From: Thermoplasma sp. Kam2015
GTDB taxonomy: Archaea > Thermoplasmatota > Thermoplasmata > Thermoplasmatales > Thermoplasmataceae
Assembly (NCBI RefSeq): GCF_003205235.1
Contig: NZ_QJSM01000018.1
Location: forward strand, 1 to 64,000
Direction of reading: 5' to 3'
DNA length: 64,000 bases
This document shows positions 43,157 through 56,496 of the stretch, piece by piece; position 1 is the first letter of the stretch, and every line of letters starts with the position of its first letter. Under the pieces are notes generated by a model, which ran no database searches, had not been told where the DNA came from, and saw only the letters and a program-made list of their open reading frames with translations. A program made the translations under genes and the position numbers.

Positions 43157-43865
43157 TCTTTCATTACTTATCGCGTTGATTCCGCAATTCGTTATCTCGG
43201 CAATTCTGACTGGATTCGTCTTTCAGGCAATTACCAGTGAAAAAACCTTCATACAACCCAAGATCATTAAGAGAGATGCCGGTCATAAAAAGGAAGACCC
43301 ATCTATTCAAGTAAAGAAAGATCAATCAGATCTGAATCAATATGAAAGACTGAAGAACAGATCAGGGTTCCAAAATTTGCTGTTCAATCAGAATCTTAAG
43401 ATGCTATCAACATCAACACTTACGGCTAGCACGTGGATCCTCATTGTATATGCTATGCTTGGAATTGATAGATCTTCCCTGTTTATGCCAAACTACAGCT
43501 TTGAGATGAACTTTGCAGTTTATATGCCGCTGATCTCTCTTTTCGCAATTGCCATGATATCATCTTTCTCTACTATAGTAAGGCTAAAAAACATGTATCG
43601 ATGGTTAGGTACAATTTTGGCGTTGATATCTGTAATTGTATTTTTTAAATTGCCAGCTATGAAATGGTTTTTTTCAATCTACCCAGTGAACGTGGTCATT
43701 TATATATTCATTTATTTTGCGGGTCTTTTCATTGTTTTCCTGTGCTACCTCTTCTGGTGGAAAATGTATCCGAAGACCGTATTTTATATATCATTTTATT
43801 CCTCCATATTGACATATTTCATGCTGGTATCACTTATGATTCTCAAAGCAATACCAAAGTTCTGA
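43140..43865 (+). CDS. Six-segment membrane protein of unknown function
   Basis: A 241-residue protein starting at a GTG (or the TTG six bases on) after a GAGGT Shine-Dalgarno. One N-terminal helix (LSLLIALIPQFVISAILTGFV) is followed by a polar, lysine-rich cytoplasmic loop of about 50 residues, then five helices (for example WILIVYAMLGI, LISLFAIAMISSF, VVIYIFIYFAGLFIVFL, TYFMLVSLMILKAI). No transporter motif is evident. It closes the secreted-protein cluster and might be an assembly platform or a sensor; that is a guess from position. Confidence 0.68.
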   Translation: MPLNPDLSLLIALIPQFVISAILTGFVFQAITSEKTFIQPKIIKRDAGHKKEDPSIQVKKDQSDLNQYERLKNRSGFQNLLFNQNLKMLSTSTLTASTWILIVYAMLGIDRSSLFMPNYSFEMNFAVYMPLISLFAIAMISSFSTIVRLKNMYRWLGTILALISVIVFFKLPAMKWFFSIYPVNVVIYIFIYFAGLFIVFLCYLFWWKMYPKTVFYISFYSSILTYFMLVSLMILKAIPKF

Positions 43866-44211
43866 AAACTTCAGCAATCCTTTTTTAAGATGCTAAAAAG
43901 TCTCGTTAGTCAGACACTGATGTCAATAAACATTTTTACATATAAATTTTAAAATCGATTGCATTTAGAAAAGCTGTAAAAATAAATATTTTTAGGTTGG
44001 AACCGAAAGATATGTAGCTTTGATATTTAATTCCATGATAATCGATAGAAGGGATCTTCGAATTTTTTAAATGGCTTTTAACGCCTCATGGCAATGTAAT
44101 TTGTTCACAATGAATTTTTGTCTGACACCTAATAAAATTTTAATTTTTGGGCATTTTTCTAGATCAGCTATAATTACAAAATGTTTATATCTGATCATCA
44201 GGTGTTCATTT
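43866..44211. other. AT-rich intergenic, no gene
   Basis: The sequence has many stops in all frames, several TATA-like runs and no definite structure except CTGATCATCAG (44191-44201), a perfect odd palindrome between the TATA box (about 44183-44190) and the start of the following regulator. That palindrome is a candidate autoregulatory operator. Confidence 0.4.
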
Positions 44212-44511
44212 ATGGAGTCTTTAACTAGTATTAGCCCTAATAGAAAAAATAGAGATCGTGGGGACCTCGTATTTGGTATATTGAGAGAATTATACAACAC
44301 TGATGGACAGATAGGAATAACAAGACTGATATATAAAGTAAATACAAACTATAATATAGCACGGGATATCCTCGATATGCTTTCCAGAAGTGGCCTCATA
44401 GAAAGGAAATCAAAAAATGAAAGATCCGAGTTCAGGGTTACGGATAAAGGATTGAGATTCATCGAAGCATATGAGAGAATAAATTCAGTGCTGGGTCATA
44501 AAAAAAGATAG
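44212..44511 (+). CDS. ArnR1-like winged-helix regulator
   Basis: A 99-residue DNA-binding protein: DLVFGILRELYNTDGQIG, TRLIYKVNTNYNIARDIL, DMLSRSGLIERKSKNERSEF and RVTDKGLRFIEAYERI are helices 1-4 and the wing of the archaeal ArnR1/DUF-type wHTH. The ATG at 44212 is supported by GGTG 7 nt upstream; longer frames start in non-coding sequence. The same domain forms the C-terminus of the convergent gene at 44517-45206, so the two are likely related by duplication. Confidence 0.82.
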   Translation: MESLTSISPNRKNRDRGDLVFGILRELYNTDGQIGITRLIYKVNTNYNIARDILDMLSRSGLIERKSKNERSEFRVTDKGLRFIEAYERINSVLGHKKR

Positions 44512-44516
44512 ACATT

Positions 44517-45206
44517 CTATTTTCCCAATATATCACGTATGAATTCATAATCATTCGCGAGCAAAATCCCCTTCTGGGTTAATTCCACTAGATTCCTATT
44601 GGACCCTGATTTCTTTATACAGACTATGCCAGACCGCTCCAGATCTTCTATTATGCCCTTTCCCATCCTGTGATTTAGATTGCAGGCATAGAATAGTCTG
44701 GTCAATGGTATCTGATTTGAATTCTCCCTTATCGTGGATATCAGATCCATTATTATATTTGCGCGAGATCTTTTCCTCTGAGCTTCACCACCATCATTTT
44801 CTGGCATATCCTGAATGATATTATCAGGAATTTCAGCATCATTTCCTATACCTTCGCCCTTGCAGAAGATGCTGGGTAGTATTAGAACAGATATACCTTG
44901 GGACTTGAAGTTCTCTATTGTATCCGATTCTATCTCACCACAGGTTATGAGAAATTTCCTCTTGGCGCCAATATCCTCTGAATTATAATTGAATTCCTTT
45001 GCCATCTTCGAAATATCAGAAGAATTCGGGGCGATCATGACAGTGACGATCTCATTAAGTTCAGATTTGTATACAGCATCGAATAGATGATCTTTCCCAG
45101 ATTTCCCTCTTATCATTTCTCTGTATTTGATCTCCCACCTACCGGGTGTTATTGAAAGATAGTTCAAAACAGAAGCGTAGGGATCAAATTTAGTATGTTT
45201 TTCCAA
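44517..45206 (-). CDS. Two-domain protein: nuclease-like N-terminus plus winged helix
   Basis: A 229-residue protein. The first about 105 residues (DHLFDAVYKSELNEIVTVMI, KRKFLITCGEIESDTIENFK) have the strand-helix rhythm of a restriction-endonuclease-like or Mrr/RecB-like fold, but I see no complete D-ExK set, so it may be a ligand or protein-binding relic. After an acidic linker, residues about 145-229 repeat the winged helix of its convergent neighbour (RANIIMDLISTI, LTRLFYACNLNHRMGKGII, LERSGIVCIKK, LTQKGILLANDYEFI). Their stops lie 5 bp apart. Target genes unknown. Confidence 0.7.
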   Translation of the reverse strand: MEKHTKFDPYASVLNYLSITPGRWEIKYREMIRGKSGKDHLFDAVYKSELNEIVTVMIAPNSSDISKMAKEFNYNSEDIGAKRKFLITCGEIESDTIENFKSQGISVLILPSIFCKGEGIGNDAEIPDNIIQDMPENDGGEAQRKRSRANIIMDLISTIRENSNQIPLTRLFYACNLNHRMGKGIIEDLERSGIVCIKKSGSNRNLVELTQKGILLANDYEFIRDILGK

Positions 45207-45343
45207 CTTCCATCGATAATAAAATTAGTTCATGGCTATATAAGGATTATGAAAGATAATTACGTAAATATTTTAATACAAGTATTCAGGTGGCAGGTTC
45301 CCTTAAAAAATAAATATAGAGTACGAATAGTCCAGCAATAAAT

Positions 45344-46420
45344 ATGCTATCAAAGATAATCGAGGTGGACACCGCAAAGCAGAATATAGATATGAAGGTG
45401 AAAATTCTGTCCCTGAATAAACGCACCGTGAAGAATGAACGCGGTGAGACCGTTTACTATTATGGTATAATCGGCGATGAGACAGGTACGCTGCCATTCA
45501 CGGCCTGGGTCTTCCCGCCTGCCATTCGGGTTGGTGACGTGGTCGAAATAAGGTCATGCTATTCGAGCATCTATAACGGAAAGATCAGGATATACGTCGA
45601 TGGCAGATCCGAGGTGATCTTGAAGCCCGACGTGGACATGGAGGTCAAGAGAACCTCAGATCTGGTGAAGATAAGGGATATCAGTCTGAGCATGCCGTAT
45701 GTCTCTGTGGTCGGAAAGATAACTGGCGTACATAAAAGAGAATATGAAAACGAGGGCATTTCTAAGAACGTATATCAGGCGTACATAGAAGATGAAACGG
45801 CAAGGGTCAGGATATCTTCATTCGGGAAGGTGCTACAGGAAAATGATGTTGTACGCATAGATAATGCACGTGTAACTCAGTTCAATGGCTATATCAGCCT
45901 TTCCATAGGCGATAACTCCAAAATAGAGGCTGTAAATACTACAATACCAGATAAGCCAAGGCATATCTTCATATCTGAGATAAGATCGCCCGTGGGCGGT
46001 ATAACCATAGCTGGTTTTGTTGTCAATGTCGGTCAAGGGAGCAGGATTTTCACGAAATGCAGTGTATGCAAGAAGATAGTGGAGAACGGCAAATGCAATG
46101 ATCATCCAAAGGCCCCGGTATACCCAGATTTATTTGGATATTTCTCAATATCCGATGGTACCGGAACCATAACTTGCTATATTAACGGAGATAGCTTCTT
46201 GCCATATGCTGGTATTCCACAGGAACAGTTCAGGAGAGACGCATATTCAATGAATCCAAATGCCATAATCAAAAAGAATCTGATCGGGAAATGCATATCC
46301 GTTACCGGTGATCTGAGAATGCAGGATGATAAGATCACGTTGAACGTGCAATCGATACGCGCCATCTCCGCTGAAGATAACAGAGAGATCACGAATATAA
46401 TAGAGGAGGAATTCCAATGA
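45344..46420 (+). CDS. Replication protein A-like ssDNA-binding protein
   Basis: A 358-residue RPA with three OB folds. Fold 1 spans about residues 10-90 (VKILSLNKRTVKN, GDETGTLPFTAW), fold 2 about 110-190 (VVGKITGVHKREYENEG, DETARVRISSFG), fold 3 the rest, with a zinc finger CSVCKKIVENGKCNDH inserted before FSISDGTGTITCYI. It binds single-stranded DNA in replication, repair and recombination. The ATG of the RPA-associated gene overlaps its stop (ATGATG), so a complex of both is produced from one mRNA. Confidence 0.92.
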   Translation: MLSKIIEVDTAKQNIDMKVKILSLNKRTVKNERGETVYYYGIIGDETGTLPFTAWVFPPAIRVGDVVEIRSCYSSIYNGKIRIYVDGRSEVILKPDVDMEVKRTSDLVKIRDISLSMPYVSVVGKITGVHKREYENEGISKNVYQAYIEDETARVRISSFGKVLQENDVVRIDNARVTQFNGYISLSIGDNSKIEAVNTTIPDKPRHIFISEIRSPVGGITIAGFVVNVGQGSRIFTKCSVCKKIVENGKCNDHPKAPVYPDLFGYFSISDGTGTITCYINGDSFLPYAGIPQEQFRRDAYSMNPNAIIKKNLIGKCISVTGDLRMQDDKITLNVQSIRAISAEDNREITNIIEEEFQ

Positions 46421-47235
46421 TGCATAAGAGAGATCAGGATTACTGGATTTTTTCAGCAGAACTCAGAGATTCAAAAGTCATCAACGATTCATCAGATAAG
46501 CCCATGATTTTGACTCCGCTAGGCATATCAGTGAAGCGAATACTCTGCACCGGAAATGTCACTTCCAAGCAGGGGGACGATAGAATGACCAGAATAACCA
46601 TGGCAGATCCTGTTGGGAATTTCTATGTTGTAGGGTTTTCCAACGGTTTCAATCCGGAGGAAAAATCCATGCTGGATGGGCTTAATGTGGATGATAGGGT
46701 TATGGTAATTGGAAGGATAAGCGCATATCGCAATTCAGGTGGAAATTATCTGTTTTCAATCAGGCCGGAACTGGTGTCAAAGATAGATGAGGAAGCATCG
46801 AGATTCTGGATACTGAAAGCGTACTATTTTGCAAAGAGAAGATATTTTGCCATAAGAGAAGCGCAGAAATCTGAGGATTCCAGCATAGAAACACTCAAGG
46901 AATCAGGCTACACCGCTGTTGAAGCCGAATCGGCGTTAAATGCGATAAAGAACTTCAGGGACTATGATTATCAGAAACTCTTTGAGATCATTGAGCCAGC
47001 AATGAACTCACTCGGTTCATCTGGCCAGCTGCCGGAGATACGTTCATTCATGCTGGATTATATCAAGAACAACGATCTCGATGGGAAGGGCTGCAGATAC
47101 GAGGACATAGTTGTAGCGGCGAAGAATCAGGGCATAGATCAGAGTACAGTAGATGAGATACTTAATTCCCTTGGTTCCATGGGAGAAATTTTTGAGGTAT
47201 CTCTGAAGCGATACAAGTTTGTTGATACCTCATGA
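46417..47235 (+). CDS. RPA-associated protein (COG3390, RPA32-like)
   Basis: A 272-residue protein. Residues about 30-115 form an OB fold (GISVKRILCTGNVTSKQGDD, DRVMVIGRISAYRNSGGNYL), a helical region follows, and the final 70 residues resemble a winged helix (FMLDYIKNNDLDGKGCRYED to MGEIFEVSLKRYKFV), as in RPA2/RPA32. It is a partner of the preceding RPA subunit. Two ATGs occur at 46417 and 46420; both are in frame. Confidence 0.9.
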   Translation: MMHKRDQDYWIFSAELRDSKVINDSSDKPMILTPLGISVKRILCTGNVTSKQGDDRMTRITMADPVGNFYVVGFSNGFNPEEKSMLDGLNVDDRVMVIGRISAYRNSGGNYLFSIRPELVSKIDEEASRFWILKAYYFAKRRYFAIREAQKSEDSSIETLKESGYTAVEAESALNAIKNFRDYDYQKLFEIIEPAMNSLGSSGQLPEIRSFMLDYIKNNDLDGKGCRYEDIVVAAKNQGIDQSTVDEILNSLGSMGEIFEVSLKRYKFVDTS

Positions 47236-47428
47236 TCGAGAAAATCGAACACCGTGATCAGAGGATTTCGCAAACTTATACTGCAGAGAGTTGCAGTACA
47301 AACGGAATGAATGAGGCAAACATATGGTGATCAGGTGTTTCACATCGGTTTGCGCGAGGGCGAATAAATCCCCTTTGCCCTCGTCTAAAAAGTTTATTAA
47401 TTGCCTCGCTATGTAGGCTTCTAATCAT

Positions 47429-47502
47429 GGGCCCGTAGCTCAGCCAGGTAGAGCATCTGGCTTTTAACCAGGTGGTCAGGGGTTCGAACCCCCTCGGGCC
47501 CG
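47429..47502 (+). tRNA. tRNA-Lys (anticodon TTT)
   Basis: Cloverleaf: acceptor GGGCCCG/CGGGCCC, D arm TAGCTCAGCCAGGTAGA, anticodon stem with loop CTTTTAA (anticodon TTT), T arm GGGGGTTCGAACCCCC-like (CAGGGGTTCGAACCCCCT), discriminator G, no CCA. It stands 20 bp before rpoH, and may be cotranscribed with the RNA polymerase operon. Confidence 0.96.
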
Positions 47503-47521
47503 CTCACGCGTGGTGACGAAA

Positions 47522-47785
47522 ATGGCAAAATTTAATGTATTAGATCATAATCTCGTTCCGGAGCATCACATAGTATCAGAAGAGGAGGAGAAGGAGATCC
47601 TTAAGGAATTGAATATTGATAAGGAATTTCTGCCGAAAATCAGCCCTAATGACCCTGCTATAAAGGCTCTGGAGGCCGTTCATGGCAAGATCAAGGAGGG
47701 AACGATAATCAAGATAGTGAGAAAAAGCCCTACAATGGGGCATTCGGTATATTATCGTGTTGTTGCGTCTGAGGTGTTTAAGTGA
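47522..47785 (+). CDS. rpoH: DNA-directed RNA polymerase subunit H
   Basis: An 87-residue RPB5 C-terminal homologue, the assembly domain near the downstream DNA jaw. [40 protein letters not shown] and [16 protein letters not shown] are the family blocks. The start is ATG 47522; a GTG at 47510 would add four residues overlapping the tRNA spacer. Its stop overlaps the GTG start of rpoB. Confidence 0.95.
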   Translation: MAKFNVLDHNLVPEHHIVSEEEEKEILKELNIDKEFLPKISPNDPAIKALEAVHGKIKEGTIIKIVRKSPTMGHSVYYRVVASEVFK

Positions 47786-50700
47786 AGGAAATTGTTGATG
47801 CATATTTTAAAAAGTATGGAATAGTAAACCATCAGCTTGATTCGATGAATTCTTTCTATGCCACGCCTGACAACCCGAACAGCGTGATGCAGCAGATTGT
47901 GGATGAGACAAAGGTATCAGATGATGCGGATCCAGGTTATTTTGTACTAGATCCTGCCAAGACAGGTGGCCATGACATAAGGATATACTATGGCAGAATA
48001 AGGGAAAACAACCACTATATCGGTGAGCAGACAATTTTCATTGGAAAACCGGAAATAAAGGAAGCGTCTGGCGCATCAAATCAGATAACACCAAACGAGG
48101 CTAGGCTCAGGGATCTGAACTATCTGGCGCCGGTAACGTTAAAACTCAGGATAGTGGAAGATGGAATTGAGAAAGGATCTGAAATAATAAAGGTCGGCGA
48201 TCTACCCGTTATGGTGAGGTCGAAGATATGCACGCTTTCCGAGGAGAACCTGGATCAGTATATAGAGAAAAATAACGGCCCCATCGGTCTTTCCAGAAGA
48301 GAAAAGCTGCAGTACGTTGGAGAGGATCCGGATGATCCTGGAGGTTATTTCATAATAGGCGGATCAGAGAGAGTTATAGTCTCCCTTGAGGACCTCGCAC
48401 CAAATAAGATAATGGTTGAATGGGAGGATCGCTACGAATCCAAGGTTGAGGTCTCTAAGGTATTTTCCCAACGCGGTGGTTTCCGCGCACTTACAAGCAT
48501 GGAGAAGGGGACAGATGGAACCATAAATGTCTCTATTCCAAGCGTCGCCGGTACAGTACCACTCGTCATACTAATGAAGGCCCTCGGTCTGGAGAGGGAT
48601 GTGGATGTGCATGATGCCATAGCCTCCGTACCTGAGATGGAGCCGATAATATATGCAAATATAGAGGATTCGAAGAACCCAAAGGTGCTCCCTCCAAACG
48701 GCGTAAATACAACTGAAGATGCAATATCATATCTTGAGAAGAGGTTTGCCGCAGGTCAGGCCAAAGAATTCAGGGACAAGAAGATATCCCAGATGCTGGA
48801 TCACTCGCTTCTGCCCCATCTTGGCGATTCCCCATCGGACCGCATAAGGAAGGCAATATATCTGGGCAGGATGGCCAGATCCTTGCTGGAACTGAGCCTG
48901 GGAATAAGAAAAGAGGATGATAAGGATCATCTTGCGAATAAGAGGATAAAACTTGCTGGAGACCTCATGGATGAGCTTTTCAGAAGCGCATTCCAGAGCG
49001 TCATGAAGGATCTGAAATATCAGCTCGAGAAAACGTACAACAGGAAACGCGGTATTAAGATAAGGCCTGCGGTCAGGCAGGATCTGCTGACGCAGAGGGT
49101 GTTGCATGCCATGTCCACAGGAAACTGGATAGGTGGCAGGACAGGCGTATCGCAGCTTCTTGACAGGGTTTCTAATCTGAGCACTATAAGCCATCTGAGG
49201 AGGATCATATCTCCGCTCACAAGGACGCAGCCTCACTTTGAGGCAAGGGATCTTCATCCAACGCAGTGGGGAAGGATATGCCCAAATGAAACTCCAGAGG
49301 GTCAGAACTGTGGCCTTGTGAAGAACGCTGCATTGCTCATAAATGTGACACAGGGTATAGATCCGGACAGCGTTATGGAGATATTGAAGGGGCTCGATGT
49401 GCGTGAGGTCCTTGAGGAGAGCCCCAAGAAGGGAAGGGTGTATCTCAATGGTGATTTCATAGGGTATCATGACGATCCTAGGTACCTTGTATCGAGGATA
49501 CGCGAGGAGAGAAGATCCGGTCGTATTTCAGATGAGGTAAATGTTAGATACGACGATAACACGAATGAGGTTATAGTCAATTGCGATCGTGGAAGGCTCA
49601 GAAGGCCGCTTTTGATATTGAAGGACGGAAGAACTGTTCTGGATAGATCGATGATCGAGAAGCTGAAGCACGGGGAGATCAACTTTGAAGATCTGGTGAG
49701 GCAGGGTGCCATAGAATGGCTAGATGCTGAAGAGGAGGAAGACACATACATCGCAGTATATGCCTATGATATACCAGAGAAATGCCCCCATTGTAATTCC
49801 TATCTGTACAGATCGATGGTGGAATGGGTAAACCCCGGCGAATCCGAGATAACCCTGGAATGCGGCTTCTGCCATCAGAGATTCAATGTCGACTCAAAGC
49901 TTTCAAAGGAGAATACTCATCTTGAGATAGATCCAGCGATGATACTGGGAGTCGTTGCATCCATAATTCCATATCCTGAACATAATTCGTCGCCAAGGAT
50001 CACCATAGCTTCAGCAATGGCCAAACAGTCCCTCGGATTTGCGCAATCAAACGTCAGGATCAGACCGGATACCAGAGGCCATCTGCTCCATTATCCGCAG
50101 GTTCCGCTGGTCAGAACCAGAGTGATGGACTATATACATTACGATCGGAGGCCCGCTGGTCAGAATTTTGTGGTTGCTGTCCTATCGTATGAAGGCTATA
50201 ACATACAGGATGCCCTTGTCATAAACAAGGCCGCAATTGAAAGGGGCCTTGGAAGAAGCACATTCTTCAGGACATATTCAGCGGAAGAACGGCGTTATCC
50301 TGGAGGTCAGGAGGATAAATTCGAGATCCCAACCCACGATATAATAGGTGCTAGAGCCGAGGAATATTACAAGAATCTAGACGAAAGCGGTATAATATAT
50401 CCCGAGGCTTATGTGGAGGGCTCTGATGTATTGATTGGAAAGACCTCGCCCCCCAGATTCCTTGAAGAAGGAGAAGAGAAGTTGGGCCCCCAGAGAAGGC
50501 GCGAATCGTCAGTGACGATGAGGCCCAATGAGAGCGGATACGTGGATAACGTGTTTCTGACAGTTTCAGAGAGCAACAGCAGGGTCGTGAAGATAAAGGT
50601 TAGAAGTGAAAGGATACCAGAGCTTGGAGATAAATTCGCCTCGAGGCATGGGCAGAAGGGAGTTGTCGGTCTTGTGGTACCGCAGGAGGATATGCCGTTC

Positions 50701-51365
50701 ACGGAGGACGGAATAATCCCAGATCTGATATTCAATCCGCATTCAATACCGTCCAGGATGACGGTTGGTCATATACTGGAAATGATCGGTGGAAAGATAG
50801 CGTCAAGGACTGGAAGGTTCATAGACGGTACCATATTCAGTGGAGAGCCAGAAAAAAGCCTGAGAGATGCGCTGGTAAAATACGGCTTCAGGAAATCATC
50901 CACGGAGGTCATGTACGACGGAATTACAGGCAGAAGATTCAAGGCTGACATATTTGTCGGCGTCATATACTACCAGAAACTGCATCATATGGTCGCAGGG
51001 AAGTTCCATGCCAGGTCCAGAGGGCCGGTACAGATACTCACGAGGCAGCCTACAGAGGGAAGATCCAGGCAGGGAGGTCTCAGGTTCGGTGAAATGGAGA
51101 GGGATACCCTTATAGCGCATGGAGCTGCCATGGTCATAAAGGATCGTCTGCTCGATCAGAGCGATGGAACCGTACTGTACGTTTGCGGGAACCCATCCTG
51201 CGGGCATATAGCAATATATGATCGCAGAAAGGGAACGCTGAGATGCCCCGTCTGCGGAAATACCGGGAATATATACCCGATTGAGACCAGCTATGCCTTC
51301 AAGCTGATGAGGGATGAGCTGATTTCCCTTGGTGTTGTTATGAGATTAATGCTTGGTGATATGAA

Positions 51366-51369
<4 letters not shown>
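47782..51369 (+). CDS. rpoB: DNA-directed RNA polymerase subunit B (fused)
   Basis: A 1195-residue beta subunit homologue, undivided, whereas methanogens and halophiles split it into B-double-prime and B-prime. Seen are [20 protein letters not shown] (fork loop 2 area), [16 protein letters not shown]-type motif ([20 protein letters not shown]), [18 protein letters not shown] and the hybrid-binding motif [20 protein letters not shown]. Zinc ribbons are CPHC/CGFC in the middle and [16 protein letters not shown] at the end. Starts on GTG coupled to rpoH; stop overlaps rpoA1 ATG. Confidence 0.97.
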
Positions 51370-55555
<4,186 letters not shown>

Positions 55556-55564
55556 GGAATAGAG

Positions 55565-55993
55565 ATGAATGAGATAACTGTTGATAATGAGACCATGGCT
55601 CATATAGCCATATTCGAAAAGATTGCAAGGATCGAGCTGATGGAGTGCGTCGAGAACGAGGATATGATCCTCTTCGTTGTGGGCGAACGCAAGATGGCAG
55701 AGATGTTCAAGAAAAACAAGGATGTCATCTCGCAGCTGAAGGAAAAGATCAACAAGCACATCCTCGTGGCTGAGATCTCAAGGGATCTCCTGACATTCGT
55801 TAGGAACATATTCTTCAGATACGGCGTCAATGAGATTCAGATTTCGTGGAAGAACAACAGAACCGACATAGTTGTGGGCGTCAAGCCAGAGGAAATTGGC
55901 AAGGTAATAGGGAAGGAAGGCAAAAATATAAAGCTCTTCAAGGATGCCGTGTCCAGGTACTTCAACGTCAACAGCATAAGCGTGAAGCAGTAG
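55565..55993 (+). CDS. nusA: NusA-like KH transcription factor
   Basis: A 142-residue archaeal NusA homologue consisting of two KH domains only, without the S1 and N-terminal domains of bacterial NusA. VGERKMAEMFKKNKDVISQL covers the first KH and VVGVKPEEIGKVIGKEGKNI the second GxxG loop. It follows rpoA2 after 9 bp with the Shine-Dalgarno GAGGAA. In many archaea rpl30e lies between the two genes; it is absent here. Confidence 0.93.
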   Translation: MNEITVDNETMAHIAIFEKIARIELMECVENEDMILFVVGERKMAEMFKKNKDVISQLKEKINKHILVAEISRDLLTFVRNIFFRYGVNEIQISWKNNRTDIVVGVKPEEIGKVIGKEGKNIKLFKDAVSRYFNVNSISVKQ

Positions 55994-55995
55994 CC

Positions 55996-56026
55996 GGAAA
56001 ATTTTCCAGAAAACTTGGAATTTTCC
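55996..56026. promoter_or_regulatory. Tandem GGAA-TTTTCC palindromes before the aIF1A promoter
   Basis: The 12-bp palindrome GGAAAATTTTCC (55996-56007) and GGAATTTTCC (56017-56026) have centres 20 bp apart, so both lie on the same DNA face, and end just before the TATA-like TATTTAAAT at 56032-56040. Between them TTCCA/TTGGAA adds a further inverted repeat. They could be an operator for the aIF1A-RIO1 operon or a terminator for the polymerase operon. Confidence 0.45.
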
Positions 56027-56064
56027 ACAAATATTTAAATTTGTATTTGTAATTAGCAATCCAT

Positions 56065-56106
56065 ATGCTCTATCGGCATGGCCATGCTGCGCATGCATTG
56101 CCATAG
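56065..56106 (+). CDS. Possible 13-codon leader peptide upstream of aIF1A
   Basis: The ATG at 56065 lies about 29 nt downstream of the TATA centre, so it would be the very first codon of the transcript. It encodes MLYRHGHAAHALP, with three histidines in thirteen residues, and stops 30 nt before aIF1A. The DNA includes the palindrome GCATGGCCATGC (56076-56087). Leaderless initiation is common in this group. aIF1A has its own GGTGA site. Confidence 0.35.
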   Translation: MLYRHGHAAHALP

Positions 56107-56136
56107 ACCAGGTGAACATTGAAAGAATGGTGAAGT

Positions 56137-56496
56137 ATGGGCGACGAAGATGTTGACGATGGTATCAAAAATTTCGAGAATAACGAAGAGAATGAGGAAT
56201 CGATAGGGCGCGTTATACTCCCCAATAAGAAAAAGGGGGAGATGTTCGGTATAGTTGAGAAGATGGAGGGCGCTTCAAGGCTTTCCGTCATGTGTGAGGA
56301 TGGGTATACCAGAAATGCCAGGATACCGGGCAGAATGCGCAAGCGTATGTGGATAAGGGAAAAGGATCTGGTTATAGTTAAACCTTGGGAATTTCAGCCT
56401 GAGAAGGCTGATGTCGTCTACCGCTACACGAAGACTCAGGCTAGTTATCTCAGCAGGAATCACATGCTGCCTGAGGTGATCGATATATTCAAGTGA
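56137..56496 (+). CDS. eif1A: Translation initiation factor aIF1A
   Basis: A 119-residue factor with an S1-like OB fold that helps initiator tRNA binding on the 30S subunit. An acidic N-terminal tail (DEDVDDGIKNFENNEENEES) is longer than in most archaea; the core is GEMFGIVEKMEGASRLSVMC and NARIPGRMRKRMWIREKDL, the family signature. The Shine-Dalgarno GGTGA is 4 nt before the ATG. Its stop overlaps the start of RIO1 (GTGAGG), forming an operon with small-subunit assembly genes. Confidence 0.95.
   Translation: MGDEDVDDGIKNFENNEENEESIGRVILPNKKKGEMFGIVEKMEGASRLSVMCEDGYTRNARIPGRMRKRMWIREKDLVIVKPWEFQPEKADVVYRYTKTQASYLSRNHMLPEVIDIFK

Noticed and set aside
48727-49470. 247-codon frame opposite rpoB
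   Set aside because: It lies wholly antisense to a conserved, intact rpoB and has an arginine/leucine/cysteine-rich composition typical of a shadow frame.
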